Source of the DNA: a virus | Direction: 5' to 3' (one strand) | Virus record (IMG/VR): IMGVR_UViG_3300025280_000067 | Span: 1 to 39,527 of that record | DNA: 39,527 bases | Shown here: positions 8,850 to 18,900 of the stretch, in pieces | Layout of the letters: each line of letters begins with the position of its first letter | Numbering within the stretch: the stretch's first letter is position 1 | The notes under the pieces: generated by a model | The model's input: only the letters and a program-made list of their open reading frames with translations | What the model was told of the DNA's origin: nothing | The model's database searches: none | Made by a program: the position numbers and the translations under genes

Positions 8850-8857
8850 TAAATAGT
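8850..8857 (-). promoter_or_regulatory. ACTATTTA motif, candidate late promoter of the neck genes
   Basis: The coding strand reads CACTATTTATGATAG, 19 bases ahead of the gp13-like ATG and just after the terminator at 8894-8917. Confidence 0.4.
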
Positions 8858-8881
8858 GAGTTGGACAAGGAAAATATAGTT

Positions 8882-8917
8882 TTATAAAATAAAAACCCCC
8901 CTGTCAAAAGGGGGGTT
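8882..8917 (-). terminator. Rho-independent terminator after the decoration-type gene
   Basis: On the coding strand an 8-bp stem AACCCCCC / GGGGGGTT (8910-8917 with 8894-8901) has an 8-base loop, followed by TTTTTATTTTATAAA. Confidence 0.9.
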
Positions 8918-8940
8918 AAAATATAAAATATTATTAAATT

Positions 8941-9462
8941 TTAGTTATCCGCGAAAGTGACCCCGGTGTCCGTGGCAGAAACCAAGCTACCAGCTAGGAA
9001 CCAGTTGGTTCCATCACAATAAACCTCAACCCACGTTCCCGCATCTGGGGTGAGAAGATTGACTCTAGAGTTCGATGAAAGATTTGGATGATAAACAACC
9101 ATATCGTCACCGCCATTGTCTGGATCGGATTGCGAAACTCCACCAATATAAAAGTTGGTGTCAGAGCCAGTATTAACCTGAAAGTCTTGGGCATCGGCTG
9201 CGCCGCCGACAAACACGAACCTGTACTGAAGTCCGTCTGCTGCAGTGGGAAGCGAAAAAATGGAATCGGCAGCTAAACCAGCAGCAAGGGGTCCAACTAT
9301 AATAGTTCTTCCGCTTTGTGCTGCCGTTAACGAAACCGTTGCGGTTCCTTTGACAAACCCTGTATAGGCAGCATCCTTAATTGTCGTGTTAGACAAATCA
9401 AGTTCTTCTGCAAATCCCTCCAATCTAGCTTCTAATAAAGCGTGAGATAGTCTTTTAGCCAT
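8941..9462 (-). CDS. Probable capsid decoration / virion structural protein
   Basis: I place the start at ATG 9462 (MAKRLSHALLEARLEGFAEE, 173 codons), where GGAGG lies nine bases upstream; an ATG at 9486 has no SD. A short N-terminal helix is followed by a beta-rich domain with TATVSLTAAQSGRTIIVGPL, ADGLQYRFVFVGGAADAQDF and a late GTWVEVYCDGTNWFLAGS strand. The fold pattern resembles small surface proteins of marine phage virions as I recall them. It follows the major capsid gene and stands alone between two strong terminators with its own GACTATATA motif. This fits an abundant protein made in large excess, such as a capsid decoration protein. The function is inferred. Confidence 0.8.
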   Translation of the reverse strand: MAKRLSHALLEARLEGFAEELDLSNTTIKDAAYTGFVKGTATVSLTAAQSGRTIIVGPLAAGLAADSIFSLPTAADGLQYRFVFVGGAADAQDFQVNTGSDTNFYIGGVSQSDPDNGGDDMVVYHPNLSSNSRVNLLTPDAGTWVEVYCDGTNWFLAGSLVSATDTGVTFADN

Positions 9463-9499
9463 TAATAATTTCCTCCAATACACCAAAGTGCTTTATCTA

Positions 9500-9508
9500 T
9501 ATATAGTC
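9500..9508 (-). promoter_or_regulatory. GACTATATA motif, candidate late promoter
   Basis: Variant of the GACTATTTA element on the coding strand, 37 bases ahead of the ATG at 9462 and after the terminator at 9547-9566. Confidence 0.35.
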
Positions 9509-9534
9509 TGTTCCCGTGTGAATACCACATGTTT

Positions 9535-9567
9535 TATAAAAAAATACCCCCGCCGAAAGGCGGGGGC
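9535..9567 (-). terminator. Rho-independent terminator after the major capsid gene
   Basis: On the coding strand a perfect 8-bp stem CCCCCGCC / GGCGGGGG with a TTTC tetraloop (9547-9566) is followed by TATTTTTTTATAAAA. Confidence 0.95.
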
Positions 9568-9595
9568 ATTAGTATGCTAGGTGCTTGTTTGCTAA

Positions 9596-11422
9596 TTAGC
9601 CAACAAGGTCTAGACAGATGACAAGACCGTAATGGTCTGGACGCACCATCTTCTTACCGTAGCGGGTCATCACGCCCTTACGGGGTACGAAGTCTTCCGT
9701 ACCAAAGATAGTGGGAGTGACCTGTAGTGGCACATAAGGTGCGTATACATAGCCGCTCTCCAAGAAGCTGTTGCCTCTGCGACCTACTAGAACCACGTTA
9801 CGTGGGAAGTAGGGATCGACGTAGACATCGAACTTCTTAGACACATTACCGACGTTGACAGCACTGACAGAACCTCTGTCAGCATCTGCTGTGACGTTTG
9901 CACGGAATCCAGCCGTGAACTCAAGAACGTTGGCAACTTCAGGTGAACACACCAAGAAGTTAGCGCCGCCGCGTAGAGTCTTGCGGTGAATTTGTGCTGA
10001 AACATCGTTGATTGTTTCAACAAGTGTCTCATACCACTCGGATACTGTACCAGTGAAGTCAGGCGTAGCAGTTGTTGCGCCAACCTCAACACCAGTGGTG
10101 CGGTTAACGAACTTGCCTGCGTGACGTGACCAATACCGAACACCAGCAGTTCCACCCTTAACAAGATCTTCAAGAATTTCTCTATCGATCTCTAGAGCAA
10201 TTTGCTCGGATAGAATACTGGTTAGCTCGACTTCGGCATCCAAGTTGTGATAGGCGTTCAAGTCCTGTCCTAACTCGGGTGTCCACTTAGCCTTGAGCTT
10301 CTTGGTTACAGCAGTGATGCTGATGGAGTCCACCTTGATATCAATCTCGGGAATTCCTTCGTCATTCTCAAGTCCCCATGTTGACTGTCCAACAACAGCA
10401 CCAATGGCTTCGTTGGATGCAGCAGCGGGGTTACCTGCGAAATCATCTGCTTCCGGGAAGAAGATCTTAGGTGCGCCAACACATAGTGAAGACGATAAGT
10501 CTTCCAAGTTCGCACTACCAGTACCAACAGCAACAATTAGTAGTTGTGCCTCATTGGGAGAACCCTTATGAGAACCACTATATTGTGTAAGTCGGCGTAG
10601 CTGTGTACCACCCAAGGGTAGTGAGCCATGACGCTTACCGTTGCCTAGACCAGTCTTAGAACCGGAAACTACAACACCAACAAGGTTATCCTTGTTCCAC
10701 TGTGTTAGATTGGACGTTCCCAATCTACCAATTACACACTTAGTTGAACCGGATGTCAGGTCTGGATCATAGCGCAAAATTGCGTCCATGTCCGCGCCTA
10801 CTGAACCGGAACCATCGACAGCGGCTAGTTTATTTGCTCCACCTTGTGAAGAAAGATACCAGACACCACCAAATGTACCTGATGCTAGAACAGTGAATGT
10901 TGCACCAGTGGTTGTGTAAGAACCTGTCGGTGAGGAATATCCTTGGTTTAAGGCATAGAAGCCACGCTCTGCGTTAGCCGCAGTTGTGTCTCCTAAGTCC
11001 ACACCTCCAGTGAGTTGCTGACCAACAACACCGCCACCATATAGTGAATCGTTGTCGTTTTCGCCCAATCGAGGGGCTGTACCGGGTGTCACCTGGAAAT
11101 CTAGAAAGAAGATTAGTCCAGATGGCAAGCTCATGGGCTGCACTGAAACAAGTTCATTTGCAACCAAGCTGCCGAATACACGCCTAACAATTGGGAATGC
11201 TACTGCCGCAAATCCTTCAACATCGCCTGCTGCCATGGTTGAAGCCTCACGAAGTAACTCTTTTGCTTGATTTTCAAGCAACCGAGCCATTGTATCACGA
11301 CCATGCTCATTATTGAGCCCTTCTAGAAGTCCTGTTCTTTCCCACTTGGAGAGAAGAGCAGCACCTTCCTTCTGTAGATCACGACTAACAATGCCTTCAG
11401 TTAATTTTTTTAATACAGACAT
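9596..11422 (-). CDS. gp23: Major capsid protein, gp23-like
   Basis: 608 codons, strong SD AAGGAGG. The N-terminal 59 residues are a helical propeptide that ends in L57-R58-E59 before A60, a gp21-type cleavage site. The HK97-like shell domain follows, with FAAVAFPIVRRVFGSLVANE. Residues about 120-330 hold an inserted G/S/T-rich domain. The gp23 signature KAKWTPELGQDLNAYHNLDA, followed by ELTSILSEQIALEIDREIL, lies near residue 380. The C-terminus has YVYAPYVPLQVTPTIFGTED and TRYGKKMVRPDHYGLV. It is longer than T4 gp23 (521 residues). The gene looks more GC-rich than the DNA-metabolism genes (29 of 60 G+C in the row at 9601 against 16 of 60 in the row at 32101), which may reflect codon choice for high expression. 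Confidence 0.97.
   Translation of the reverse strand: MSVLKKLTEGIVSRDLQKEGAALLSKWERTGLLEGLNNEHGRDTMARLLENQAKELLREASTMAAGDVEGFAAVAFPIVRRVFGSLVANELVSVQPMSLPSGLIFFLDFQVTPGTAPRLGENDNDSLYGGGVVGQQLTGGVDLGDTTAANAERGFYALNQGYSSPTGSYTTTGATFTVLASGTFGGVWYLSSQGGANKLAAVDGSGSVGADMDAILRYDPDLTSGSTKCVIGRLGTSNLTQWNKDNLVGVVVSGSKTGLGNGKRHGSLPLGGTQLRRLTQYSGSHKGSPNEAQLLIVAVGTGSANLEDLSSSLCVGAPKIFFPEADDFAGNPAAASNEAIGAVVGQSTWGLENDEGIPEIDIKVDSISITAVTKKLKAKWTPELGQDLNAYHNLDAEVELTSILSEQIALEIDREILEDLVKGGTAGVRYWSRHAGKFVNRTTGVEVGATTATPDFTGTVSEWYETLVETINDVSAQIHRKTLRGGANFLVCSPEVANVLEFTAGFRANVTADADRGSVSAVNVGNVSKKFDVYVDPYFPRNVVLVGRRGNSFLESGYVYAPYVPLQVTPTIFGTEDFVPRKGVMTRYGKKMVRPDHYGLVICLDLVG
11243..11248 (-). other. Predicted gp21 cleavage site in the major capsid precursor
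   Basis: The codons for E59 and A60 lie here. The context ELLRE before ASTMAAGD fits the T4 rule (L/I)-x-E before a small residue, and it lies just before the conserved shell domain as in other gp23 proteins. Mature length would be 549 residues. Confidence 0.65.
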
Positions 11423-11443
11423 CTATTTTACCTCCTTAATTGT

Positions 11444-12490
11444 TTAATCGATACCTGCTAATTTTTTCATTCGCACAAGTGCGGGATTAGCTGTATTTGT
11501 ATTATTATTTTGCCGTCTTGGCAAAGTTGATGAAGGTCTTGATACTGCTTCGCGGAGTGATTTTGGAGCTTTATTATCTTTCGATACTCCCACTGCGCTT
11601 TGAAGGGTTTCGTATATAACCTTCGCCTCCTCCACCGAATCGGCTTTTGAAATAGATTCGACAATTTTCTCTTTTTGTCGCTCATTCAAGGAGGTGCTAT
11701 TCAAAACACGATTCGTGTAAAGTAATCTTGCATTTGATAAGTTTACGCTTCCTACGCGCTCTTTCAAATTTAATATTGTTTTTGTAAGTTTTGCGGTTTT
11801 TGATTTATATTTCTTTGCTTGTTCCATCAATTCGTCGCGTACTTTTTTAAGTTCTTCGTTTTCTTCTGCTAGTTCATCATCGCGCAAAGCTGCCAAGCCA
11901 ACATCTTCCATTTCTCTGACTCGTGATGTTGGGGTGGTTCTTCCGCCCAGACCAGCATCAGGTGTGCTAAGATCAACTGCTAATGTTTCGGCTAATTTGG
12001 CTATAATTTGTTCATCTAATGAATATTCTTCATCTTCTTGAAGTGCCATTTCTGGTGCGGTCATTTCGTCGGGAGCACCTGCTGCACCCAAACCTTCTAT
12101 GTCTTCAAATCCTTCCAGTCCGCCAACATCTTCTTCGCCAGCTTCAAGCTGGTCAATAGCTGCGCTTAACGCAGGTAAATCAATTTCAACTTCAATTGGC
12201 TCGTTTTCTGCGGGCTGACCTTCTTCGTCTTCGGCTGCAGATAAATCAATTCTTTGTACAACTGGGCTTTCCTCTGCTTCTTCCTCGCCGCCGATGCCAA
12301 GTTCTGCTCCGAGATCTCCTCCCATAATATCCTCAAGCCCCTCTTCCTCTTCGGGCTGCTCAAGAAGCATGTCAACTGCATCTTTAATTTCTGTTGAATA
12401 TTTTTCTAGTATTGTTGATTCGGCATTTTTCATAGCCGCCTCTCTTAATGCTGATGCATCAACAATTGCTTTTTCTAACATAGAAGACAT
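11444..12490 (-). CDS. gp22: Prohead scaffold (core) protein, gp22-like
   Basis: 348 codons with SD GGAG seven bases before the ATG. The N-terminus carries L15-R16-E17 before A18, a likely gp21 cleavage site. Residues about 40-170 are very acidic and glycine-rich. A coiled coil (EENEELKKVRDELMEQAKKY) follows. The gp22 signature SVNLSNARLLYTNRVLNS, then NERQKEKIVESISKADSVEE, comes near residues 245-300, and a basic tail ends the protein. The scaffold fills the prohead, directs gp23 assembly and is then cut up by gp21. Adjacent to the major capsid gene as in T4. A GACTATTTA motif lies 34 bases upstream. Confidence 0.92.
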   Translation of the reverse strand: MSSMLEKAIVDASALREAAMKNAESTILEKYSTEIKDAVDMLLEQPEEEEGLEDIMGGDLGAELGIGGEEEAEESPVVQRIDLSAAEDEEGQPAENEPIEVEIDLPALSAAIDQLEAGEEDVGGLEGFEDIEGLGAAGAPDEMTAPEMALQEDEEYSLDEQIIAKLAETLAVDLSTPDAGLGGRTTPTSRVREMEDVGLAALRDDELAEENEELKKVRDELMEQAKKYKSKTAKLTKTILNLKERVGSVNLSNARLLYTNRVLNSTSLNERQKEKIVESISKADSVEEAKVIYETLQSAVGVSKDNKAPKSLREAVSRPSSTLPRRQNNNTNTANPALVRMKKLAGID

Positions 12491-12524
12491 AGATTCACTC
12501 CATTGTACATAAACTTGTCACAAT

Positions 12525-12533
12525 TAAATAGTC
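12525..12533 (-). promoter_or_regulatory. GACTATTTA motif, candidate late promoter of scaffold-capsid genes
   Basis: Exact 9-base copy on the coding strand, 34 bases ahead of the gp22 ATG at 12490, in a 90-base gap after the fibre cassette. Confidence 0.5.
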
Positions 12534-12580
12534 TGCAAATTCATTAAATGCCACATAATATTGGTTATATCTTTTCTTGT

Positions 12581-15500
12581 CTATGCAATTCTATAAATGC
12601 TAACCGCTGGACTGGCAACGTTAGTTGCTCTCACTCTAAATCTGGCTGAATCCTCGGATCGAATTGCCATGTTTCCTACAAGATCAACACCAGTTCCAGC
12701 AGTCATTGTTATATCTTTATCTGGACCTGTGGCGGCATTTAAAATAACAAAATCAAATGATGAATTAGGTTCTGGATTGGTCATTCCGCCTACAATATTG
12801 GTTGCTGTATCTGTAGCTTTACTGCGATTTTGTGTTGGCGTAACTGTGGCTATTCCCTTTAGCATTTCGGATATTGCAATAGCGGTGGTATCGTCGCCAA
12901 GATCATCTGGTGCCTGTTGTGTCATCATGACGTTGCCACTTATATTTACATCTTCGGTAAATATAGAGCCAAGGAAGGTGGCTCCGCCAGAAGAAGATAG
13001 TGTGCCTTGCAATGTCAACGGACCATGGTTGATACTAGAGCCTGTAACGGTGGCACCAGCTTGAATACTTAAAGAGTGACCGGCAATGCCTGCTGCACCC
13101 GAGATAGAACCAGTAACTGTTAGTGCCCCTGCAGTCATTATACTGCTTGAGGCTTCAATGGTATTTGCAATGATGCCGCCCAGGAAGCTTGCCCCCACGG
13201 AACAAGAGATATTTCCGGCTTGAATTGTTAGAGGTCCGTGTAATTTACCAGATCCTGTAATTTGGAATCCGTTTTGGATAGCAAGCTGGTGCCCTTTAAC
13301 AATTGCGGAACTTGATATATTGCCTGTGACCTCCATGTGTCCACCGGCGAAAATGCTACTTGAGGCTTCAATGGTGTTCGCAATAACGGTGCCTAAGAAT
13401 GTAGCACCAGCGGAAGAAGATATATCATCGGCATATACTGATGTTCCAGATACGTTCAGCCCGTTAGCAAATAATGGCTTGTTAATATTTATTGCAACAT
13501 TGCCAGATACGCTTGATGGGCTAAAGGTGGCAGCAGTCAAAGTTCCACTTACATTTACATCTTCTGCAAATATGCTGCCCAGAAAGGTTGCACCGCCTGA
13601 GGATGATAGAGTGCCGTTTTCAAGCGTTAGTGCTCCATGGATGATGCTAGAGCCCGTAACTTGGAATCCGCTTTGGATAGCAAGCTGGTGCCCTTTAACA
13701 ATTGCAGAGCTTGATATATTGCCTGTGACCTCCATGTGCCCACCGGCAAAAATGCTGCTTGAGGCTTCAATGGTGTTTGCAATGACACCTTGTAAGAAGG
13801 TTGCGCCACCTGAAGAGGAAACATAGGAATCCGATGGGAGCGTAATATTGTGGGAAGATGACAATATGCCATGTAATGTTAGCGCACCGTGATGGGTCGA
13901 TGACCCCGTGATGGCTGCGCCAGCCTGAACTGTCAAAGAGTGACCCGCAATGGATGCTGCGCCCGAGATAGAGCCAGTAACTGTCAACTTGCCAGCAGTC
14001 ATAATACTACTTGAGGCTTCTAATGTATGGGTTATTAATCCTCCGACGAACATTCCACCCTTAGAAGACGACACTGCACCAGCAGTAGTTATAGTTCCAC
14101 TAGTCGCTAGCGTGCTGTTAGCAATAACATTGCCTAAGAAGACCGCGCCTGCTGAAGATGATAAGGTGCCATTGTCAATCGTTACAGAGCCGTGGAACTG
14201 ATTAGATCCCGTAACTTGAATACCTTCTTGGATGGCAAGTTGTTGACCTTTGAGAATTGCAGAACTTGATATGTTACCTGTTACCTCCATCGCACCAGCA
14301 GCCATTATGCTGCTTGAGGCTTCAATGGTGTTTACAATTAAACCGCCTAGAAGTACTGCCCCTGCAGAAGAACTTAATGTTCCTTGCAATGTCACCGGAC
14401 CATGGTGTACGCTTGAGCCCGTAATTACTGCACCGGCTTGAATTGCTAATGAATGTCCTTGAAGCGCCGCAGAAGATGTAATATTACCTGCTGTCGTGGT
14501 AGCGCCTGACACATTAAGAGTATTACTTATGGTTGTGCCGCCACCTACGATAAGATTACCAGCGGCACTACTAATATCTCCGACAATTTTTAAGGATGCG
14601 CTTGCCAATATGTCATTTGAGAAGATTACTTCGCCGCCAAAGATTGCTTCACCGGAAGATGAAAGGTTACCTTGTAATGTTAATGAGCCGTGATTAATGG
14701 TTGAGCCTGTAATTGTTGCACCGGCTTGAATTGCTAAAGAGTGCGCTTGAATGGCTGCGGAAGATGTAACATTGCCCGCTGTAGTAATAGCGCCTGTCAC
14801 ATTAAGAGTATTACTTATGGTTGTGCCGCCGCCTATAATAAGGTTGCCTGCAGCGCTGCTTATATCTCCGACAATTTTTAAGGATGCACTTGCCAATACG
14901 TCATTTGAAAGGATGACTTCGCCGCCAAATATGGCTTCACCGGAAGATGAAAGATTGCCCGCCAAGGTTGTAGTGCCTGATACATTGAGCGTGTTACTAA
15001 TTGTTGTGCCGCCGCCTACGATAAGATTACCCGCAGCGCTGCTGATATCTCCGACAATTTTTAAGGATGCGCTTGCTAATACGTCATTTGAGAAGATTAC
15101 TTCGCCGCCAAATATGGCTTCACCAGAGGAAGAGATGTTTGCAGCATAAACCGACGTACCAGATACGTTCAGCCCGTTAGCAAATAATGGCTTGTTAATA
15201 TTTATTGCAACATTACCAGATACACTTGTAGGGCTAAAGATGGCAGCAGTCAAAGTTCCACTTACATTTACATCTTCTGCAAATATGCTGCCCAGAAAGG
15301 TTGCACCGCCCGAGGATGATAGAGTGCCGTTTTCAAGCGTTAGTGCTCCATGGTGAGTCGATGAGCCTGTGATTACTGCGCCAGCTTGAATTGCTAGGCT
15401 GTGTCCTGAGACGGCTCCAGAGCCTGTTACTGCCCCGGCCACTGTTAATGTGTCTCCATCAAATGTTAAATTAGCCTCACCATCTAACTCCGTTGTTGTG

Positions 15501-15991
15501 CTGCCTATAGAAACTAATCTATTTTCAGATTTATTATTAACTCCTGTAACTGCGCCACCGGGAGTAGCCAGCACAAAGCCGCCTAGGGTGGAAATGGCAA
15601 GAAAACTTCCTGGTCCTGCATGAGTTCCACTTGCAATTAATGTACCAGTAACTTGTCCGTGCATTACTGTGGAGCCTGTTACTTGAAATGATCCGGTTCC
15701 TACACCGCCAGCACTAGGGCTTCCGCTTATAAATACGGTAGAAGCCGTTACATACATTGTGCGCGATGCAGTTAATTCGTGTGTAACGTCGAATGATGCA
15801 GTAGTTTCTAGCTGCGACGGGATTCCTGTTAAACCTTCAGCGTTTCCTTTCCATGGCAGTGATGAAGAAAGCATTCCATCTGAAGAAATTGTAAGCGTGG
15901 TGACACCACCAGAACTGGTAACTACCAATCCGCCTGTGACTGGAGTAGTGCCGGTGCCCGATGATCCCGATATGCTGCCTATAAATGCCAT
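12581..15991 (-). CDS. Giant repeat-built fibre protein C (third of three)
   Basis: 1136 codons, ATG with AGAGGA upstream, three bases after the previous fibre gene. The N-terminus (MAFIGSISGSSGTGTTPVTG) is followed by S/G/T-rich beta strands. Eight copies of the module G(H/Q)(S/Q)L(A/S)IQ.G..(I/V)TGS...HG follow, each with linked S-S-G-G-A-T-F-L-G and I-E-A-S-S-S-I segments. The C-terminal domain (from about residue 1020) is different, starting near VMMTQQAPDDLGDDTTAIAI and ending ASPAVSIYRIA. Such repeats suggest a long trimeric beta-helical shaft. The product is probably a tail or head fibre that contacts the host. No chaperone or adhesin family can be named. Two 210-base near-identical DNA copies lie inside the gene. 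Confidence 0.85.
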   Translation of the reverse strand: MAFIGSISGSSGTGTTPVTGGLVVTSSGGVTTLTISSDGMLSSSLPWKGNAEGLTGIPSQLETTASFDVTHELTASRTMYVTASTVFISGSPSAGGVGTGSFQVTGSTVMHGQVTGTLIASGTHAGPGSFLAISTLGGFVLATPGGAVTGVNNKSENRLVSIGSTTTELDGEANLTFDGDTLTVAGAVTGSGAVSGHSLAIQAGAVITGSSTHHGALTLENGTLSSSGGATFLGSIFAEDVNVSGTLTAAIFSPTSVSGNVAININKPLFANGLNVSGTSVYAANISSSGEAIFGGEVIFSNDVLASASLKIVGDISSAAGNLIVGGGTTISNTLNVSGTTTLAGNLSSSGEAIFGGEVILSNDVLASASLKIVGDISSAAGNLIIGGGTTISNTLNVTGAITTAGNVTSSAAIQAHSLAIQAGATITGSTINHGSLTLQGNLSSSGEAIFGGEVIFSNDILASASLKIVGDISSAAGNLIVGGGTTISNTLNVSGATTTAGNITSSAALQGHSLAIQAGAVITGSSVHHGPVTLQGTLSSSAGAVLLGGLIVNTIEASSSIMAAGAMEVTGNISSSAILKGQQLAIQEGIQVTGSNQFHGSVTIDNGTLSSSAGAVFLGNVIANSTLATSGTITTAGAVSSSKGGMFVGGLITHTLEASSSIMTAGKLTVTGSISGAASIAGHSLTVQAGAAITGSSTHHGALTLHGILSSSHNITLPSDSYVSSSGGATFLQGVIANTIEASSSIFAGGHMEVTGNISSSAIVKGHQLAIQSGFQVTGSSIIHGALTLENGTLSSSGGATFLGSIFAEDVNVSGTLTAATFSPSSVSGNVAININKPLFANGLNVSGTSVYADDISSSAGATFLGTVIANTIEASSSIFAGGHMEVTGNISSSAIVKGHQLAIQNGFQITGSGKLHGPLTIQAGNISCSVGASFLGGIIANTIEASSSIMTAGALTVTGSISGAAGIAGHSLSIQAGATVTGSSINHGPLTLQGTLSSSGGATFLGSIFTEDVNISGNVMMTQQAPDDLGDDTTAIAISEMLKGIATVTPTQNRSKATDTATNIVGGMTNPEPNSSFDFVILNAATGPDKDITMTAGTGVDLVGNMAIRSEDSARFRVRATNVASPAVSIYRIA
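13431..13640 (-). repeat. 210-bp direct repeat, copy 1, inside fibre gene C
   Basis: Aligned by eye with 15144-15353 without gaps, with about ten mismatches in 210 bases. It encodes the end of a module plus the linker with KPLFANGLNVSGTS. Confidence 0.85.
15144..15353 (-). repeat. 210-bp direct repeat, copy 2, inside fibre gene C
   Basis: Partner of 13431-13640. A more diverged relative lies near 16750-16960 in fibre gene B. Confidence 0.85.
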
Positions 15992-15994
15992 TTA

Positions 15995-18900
15995 TTAATC
16001 CTCTAATTCCTGAAGCATCATTTTATACTTCTTGCCTGTTCTATTATTCACCACACATAAATAGTCTTCTTCCTCAAGTATTGTCCAATCTCCTCGCTCA
16101 TTTCTTAGATGTAAGTCGCCTGTATAAAGATTTGCCCACCTCTTTGATGCGCTTCCTAAATTATGAGTATTATCGGCAACTGGTAATACATTTCCTGCTA
16201 CAGTTGTGGCTCCACTTATATTTAGATCTTCGGTAAATATAGAGCCAAGGAAGGTAGCTCCGCCAGAAGAAGATAAGGTGCCCTGCAATGTTAATGAGCC
16301 GTGATTAATGCTCGAACCTGTAATGGTGGCACCGGCTTGAATTGCTAGAGAGTGTCCTTGAATGGCTGCGGAAGATGTAACATTGCCCGCTGTAGTAATA
16401 GCGCCTGTCACATTAAGTGTGTTGCTTATGGTTGTGCCGCCACCTATAATAAGATTACCGGCAGAACTACTAATATCGCCAACAATCGTTAAAGATGAAC
16501 TAGCCAACACAGCATTCGAAAAAATAGCTTCTCCACCGAATATTACTTCGCCAGAAGAAGAAAGATTGCCTGCCAAAGTAGTAGTGCCTGATACGTTGAG
16601 CGTATTACTAATTGTTGTGCCGCCACCTACGATAAGATTACCAGCGGCGCTGCTGATGTCTCCGACAATTTTTAAGGATGAGCTTGCTAATATGTCATTT
16701 GAGAAGATTACTTCGCCGCCAAAGACTGCCTCGCCGGAAGATGAGATATTGGCAGCATAAACTGATGTACCTGAAACGTTGAGCCCGTTAGCGAATATTG
16801 GGCTGTTAACATTTATTTTGACGTTACCGGACATGGCTGATGGAGCGAATGTCGCCGCAGTCAAAGTACCGCTTACATTTACATCTTCGGCAAAGATAGA
16901 GCCAAGGAAAGTCGCTCCACCAGAAGAAGACAAAGTGCCATTTTGAAGAGTTAGTGAACCATGATTAATGCTTGAGCCTGTAACTGTCATACCGCTTTGA
17001 ATTGATAAAGCGTGACCCTGGATTGTCGCTGAGCTACTTACGATTCCAGTAATTGCCAAGGGTTTTGACAAGTCCATTCTTGTATTGCCATGATCCCAAG
17101 TTAAGTGTGCGTTGGCACCACTGATAATTAATCCAAATCCATCCGCATCTGCTGAATCTGCGGCTCCAGAAGCAATAATAAGTGAACCGGACATATCAAC
17201 ATTGTGCGCTGTGGTTGTTGTACTCTTTAGCGTGTTAACTTGTAGTTCGTCAAACGAGCCAATTGATGCGGTAATTGTTCCAACATTATAAATATTTTGA
17301 CTGTTTGCGAATAACGCATTGCTAAGTTTTAAGCCTTCGGAAGCAGTAATCTGCGCCGTGCTGGTTACCACATCAGACGCAGCATTGCCAAGTTGCACAT
17401 TACCACTAATATTTACCACACCAGCAAGGAATGTTGTTCCTGATACTTCTAATGTAGAGTCTGTTATAAAGCCGCCATGAGCACTTACTCCCGAAGAAGC
17501 AGATATTTTAGATGGCGAAAAGGCTCCAGCGGTTGACAATGTGCCACTTATATTTACATCGTTAGCAAATATATCACCAAGGAAGGTCGCGCCACCGGAA
17601 GAAGATAGGGTGCCATTTTCAAGTGTTAGTGCGCCATGATGAGTTGATGAGCCTGTAATGGCAGCACCGGCTTGAATCGATAGAGAGTGTGCAGAAAGTG
17701 CTGCTGCCCCTGAAATGGAACTTGTAACCGTTAGTGCACCTGCAGTCATTATACTGCTTGAAACTTCGACAGTGTTTGCAATAATTCCACCCAAAAACAC
17801 TGCACCAGCGGAAGAAGACAGGGTACCATTTTCAATTGTCAGCGCACCGTGGTGAGTTGACGAGCCTGTAATTGCAGCACCAGCTTGAATTGCTAGGCTA
17901 TGTCCTTCGATTTCCGCTGCTCCTGAAATGGAGCTTGTGACCGTTAGTGCACCAGCAGTCATTATACTGCTTGAAACTTCGACAGTGTTTGCAATAATGG
18001 TACCTAGAAAGCTTGCTCCAGCCGAGGATGATAGGGTGCCATTTTGAAGTGTTAAAGCACCATGATGGGTTGATGAGCCTGTAATGGCAGCACCGGCTTG
18101 AATTGCTAGGCTGTGTCCTTGAATTGCGGCTGCCCCACTAATTGATCCAGAAGCTACAATTGATGTTGCTTTGGTAAAGGTGGCTGTTCCGCCAATCATC
18201 ACTGCTTCTGAGCTAGAGAGCGGAGTGGCAAGAATGAAGTCGTTGTTGCCTGTATGTTTCCAGTAGGCAACAGTTGTAGTCCCATCTTTAATTACTAACC
18301 ATCCATTATTAAGGATTTCCCATGTATTTTCATTATCTTGCAAGACCAATCCGGCTGAGTCCCCAGAACTGTTGCCAATATGTACAAATTTGGTCGCTGA
18401 ATTGGGAGATGCGGGGGATGTCTGACCAATCCCGGCGTATGGAGAGACAATAAGCGTTCCGCTGAAATTTGCATTTTCTGCGAATATATCGCCTAGGAAG
18501 GTCGCACCACCGGAAGAGGATAGGGTGCCATTTTGAAGTGTCAATGAGCCGTGATTAACGCTTGAGCCCGTAATTATTGCACCGTTTTGGATTGCTAGGC
18601 TGTGTCCTTGGATTGCGGCTGTTCCACTTATATTGCCTGAAACTGATACGGTTTTACTAAAACTGGCTGCTCCGTCCATCAGCATGCCGTGAGAAGCTGA
18701 CAGGGCTCCAGAAAGAGTTAATTTGTGACTAACTGTGGTGGTGCCAATTCCTATGTTATCTAGGAAATATGATTTACCCTGATCTCCATAACTGCCTGTT
18801 TGCTGAATAGAGCCAGTAAACGAGTGATCATCGTCCAATGTATCGCCAAACTGGTTAGAACCAGTCTGTGACATAATGGTAGATTGTACATAATTTACGT

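Noticed and set aside
8941-9486. Longer 181-codon form of the decoration-type gene
   Set aside because: The ATG at 9486 has no SD, whereas GGAGG is well placed for the ATG at 9462.
12597-15149. Long plus-strand ORFs opposite the fibre genes
   Set aside because: They mirror the S/G/T-rich repeats of the minus-strand genes, lack SD sites and have repetitive P/V/A-rich products. Long antisense frames are expected from this codon pattern.
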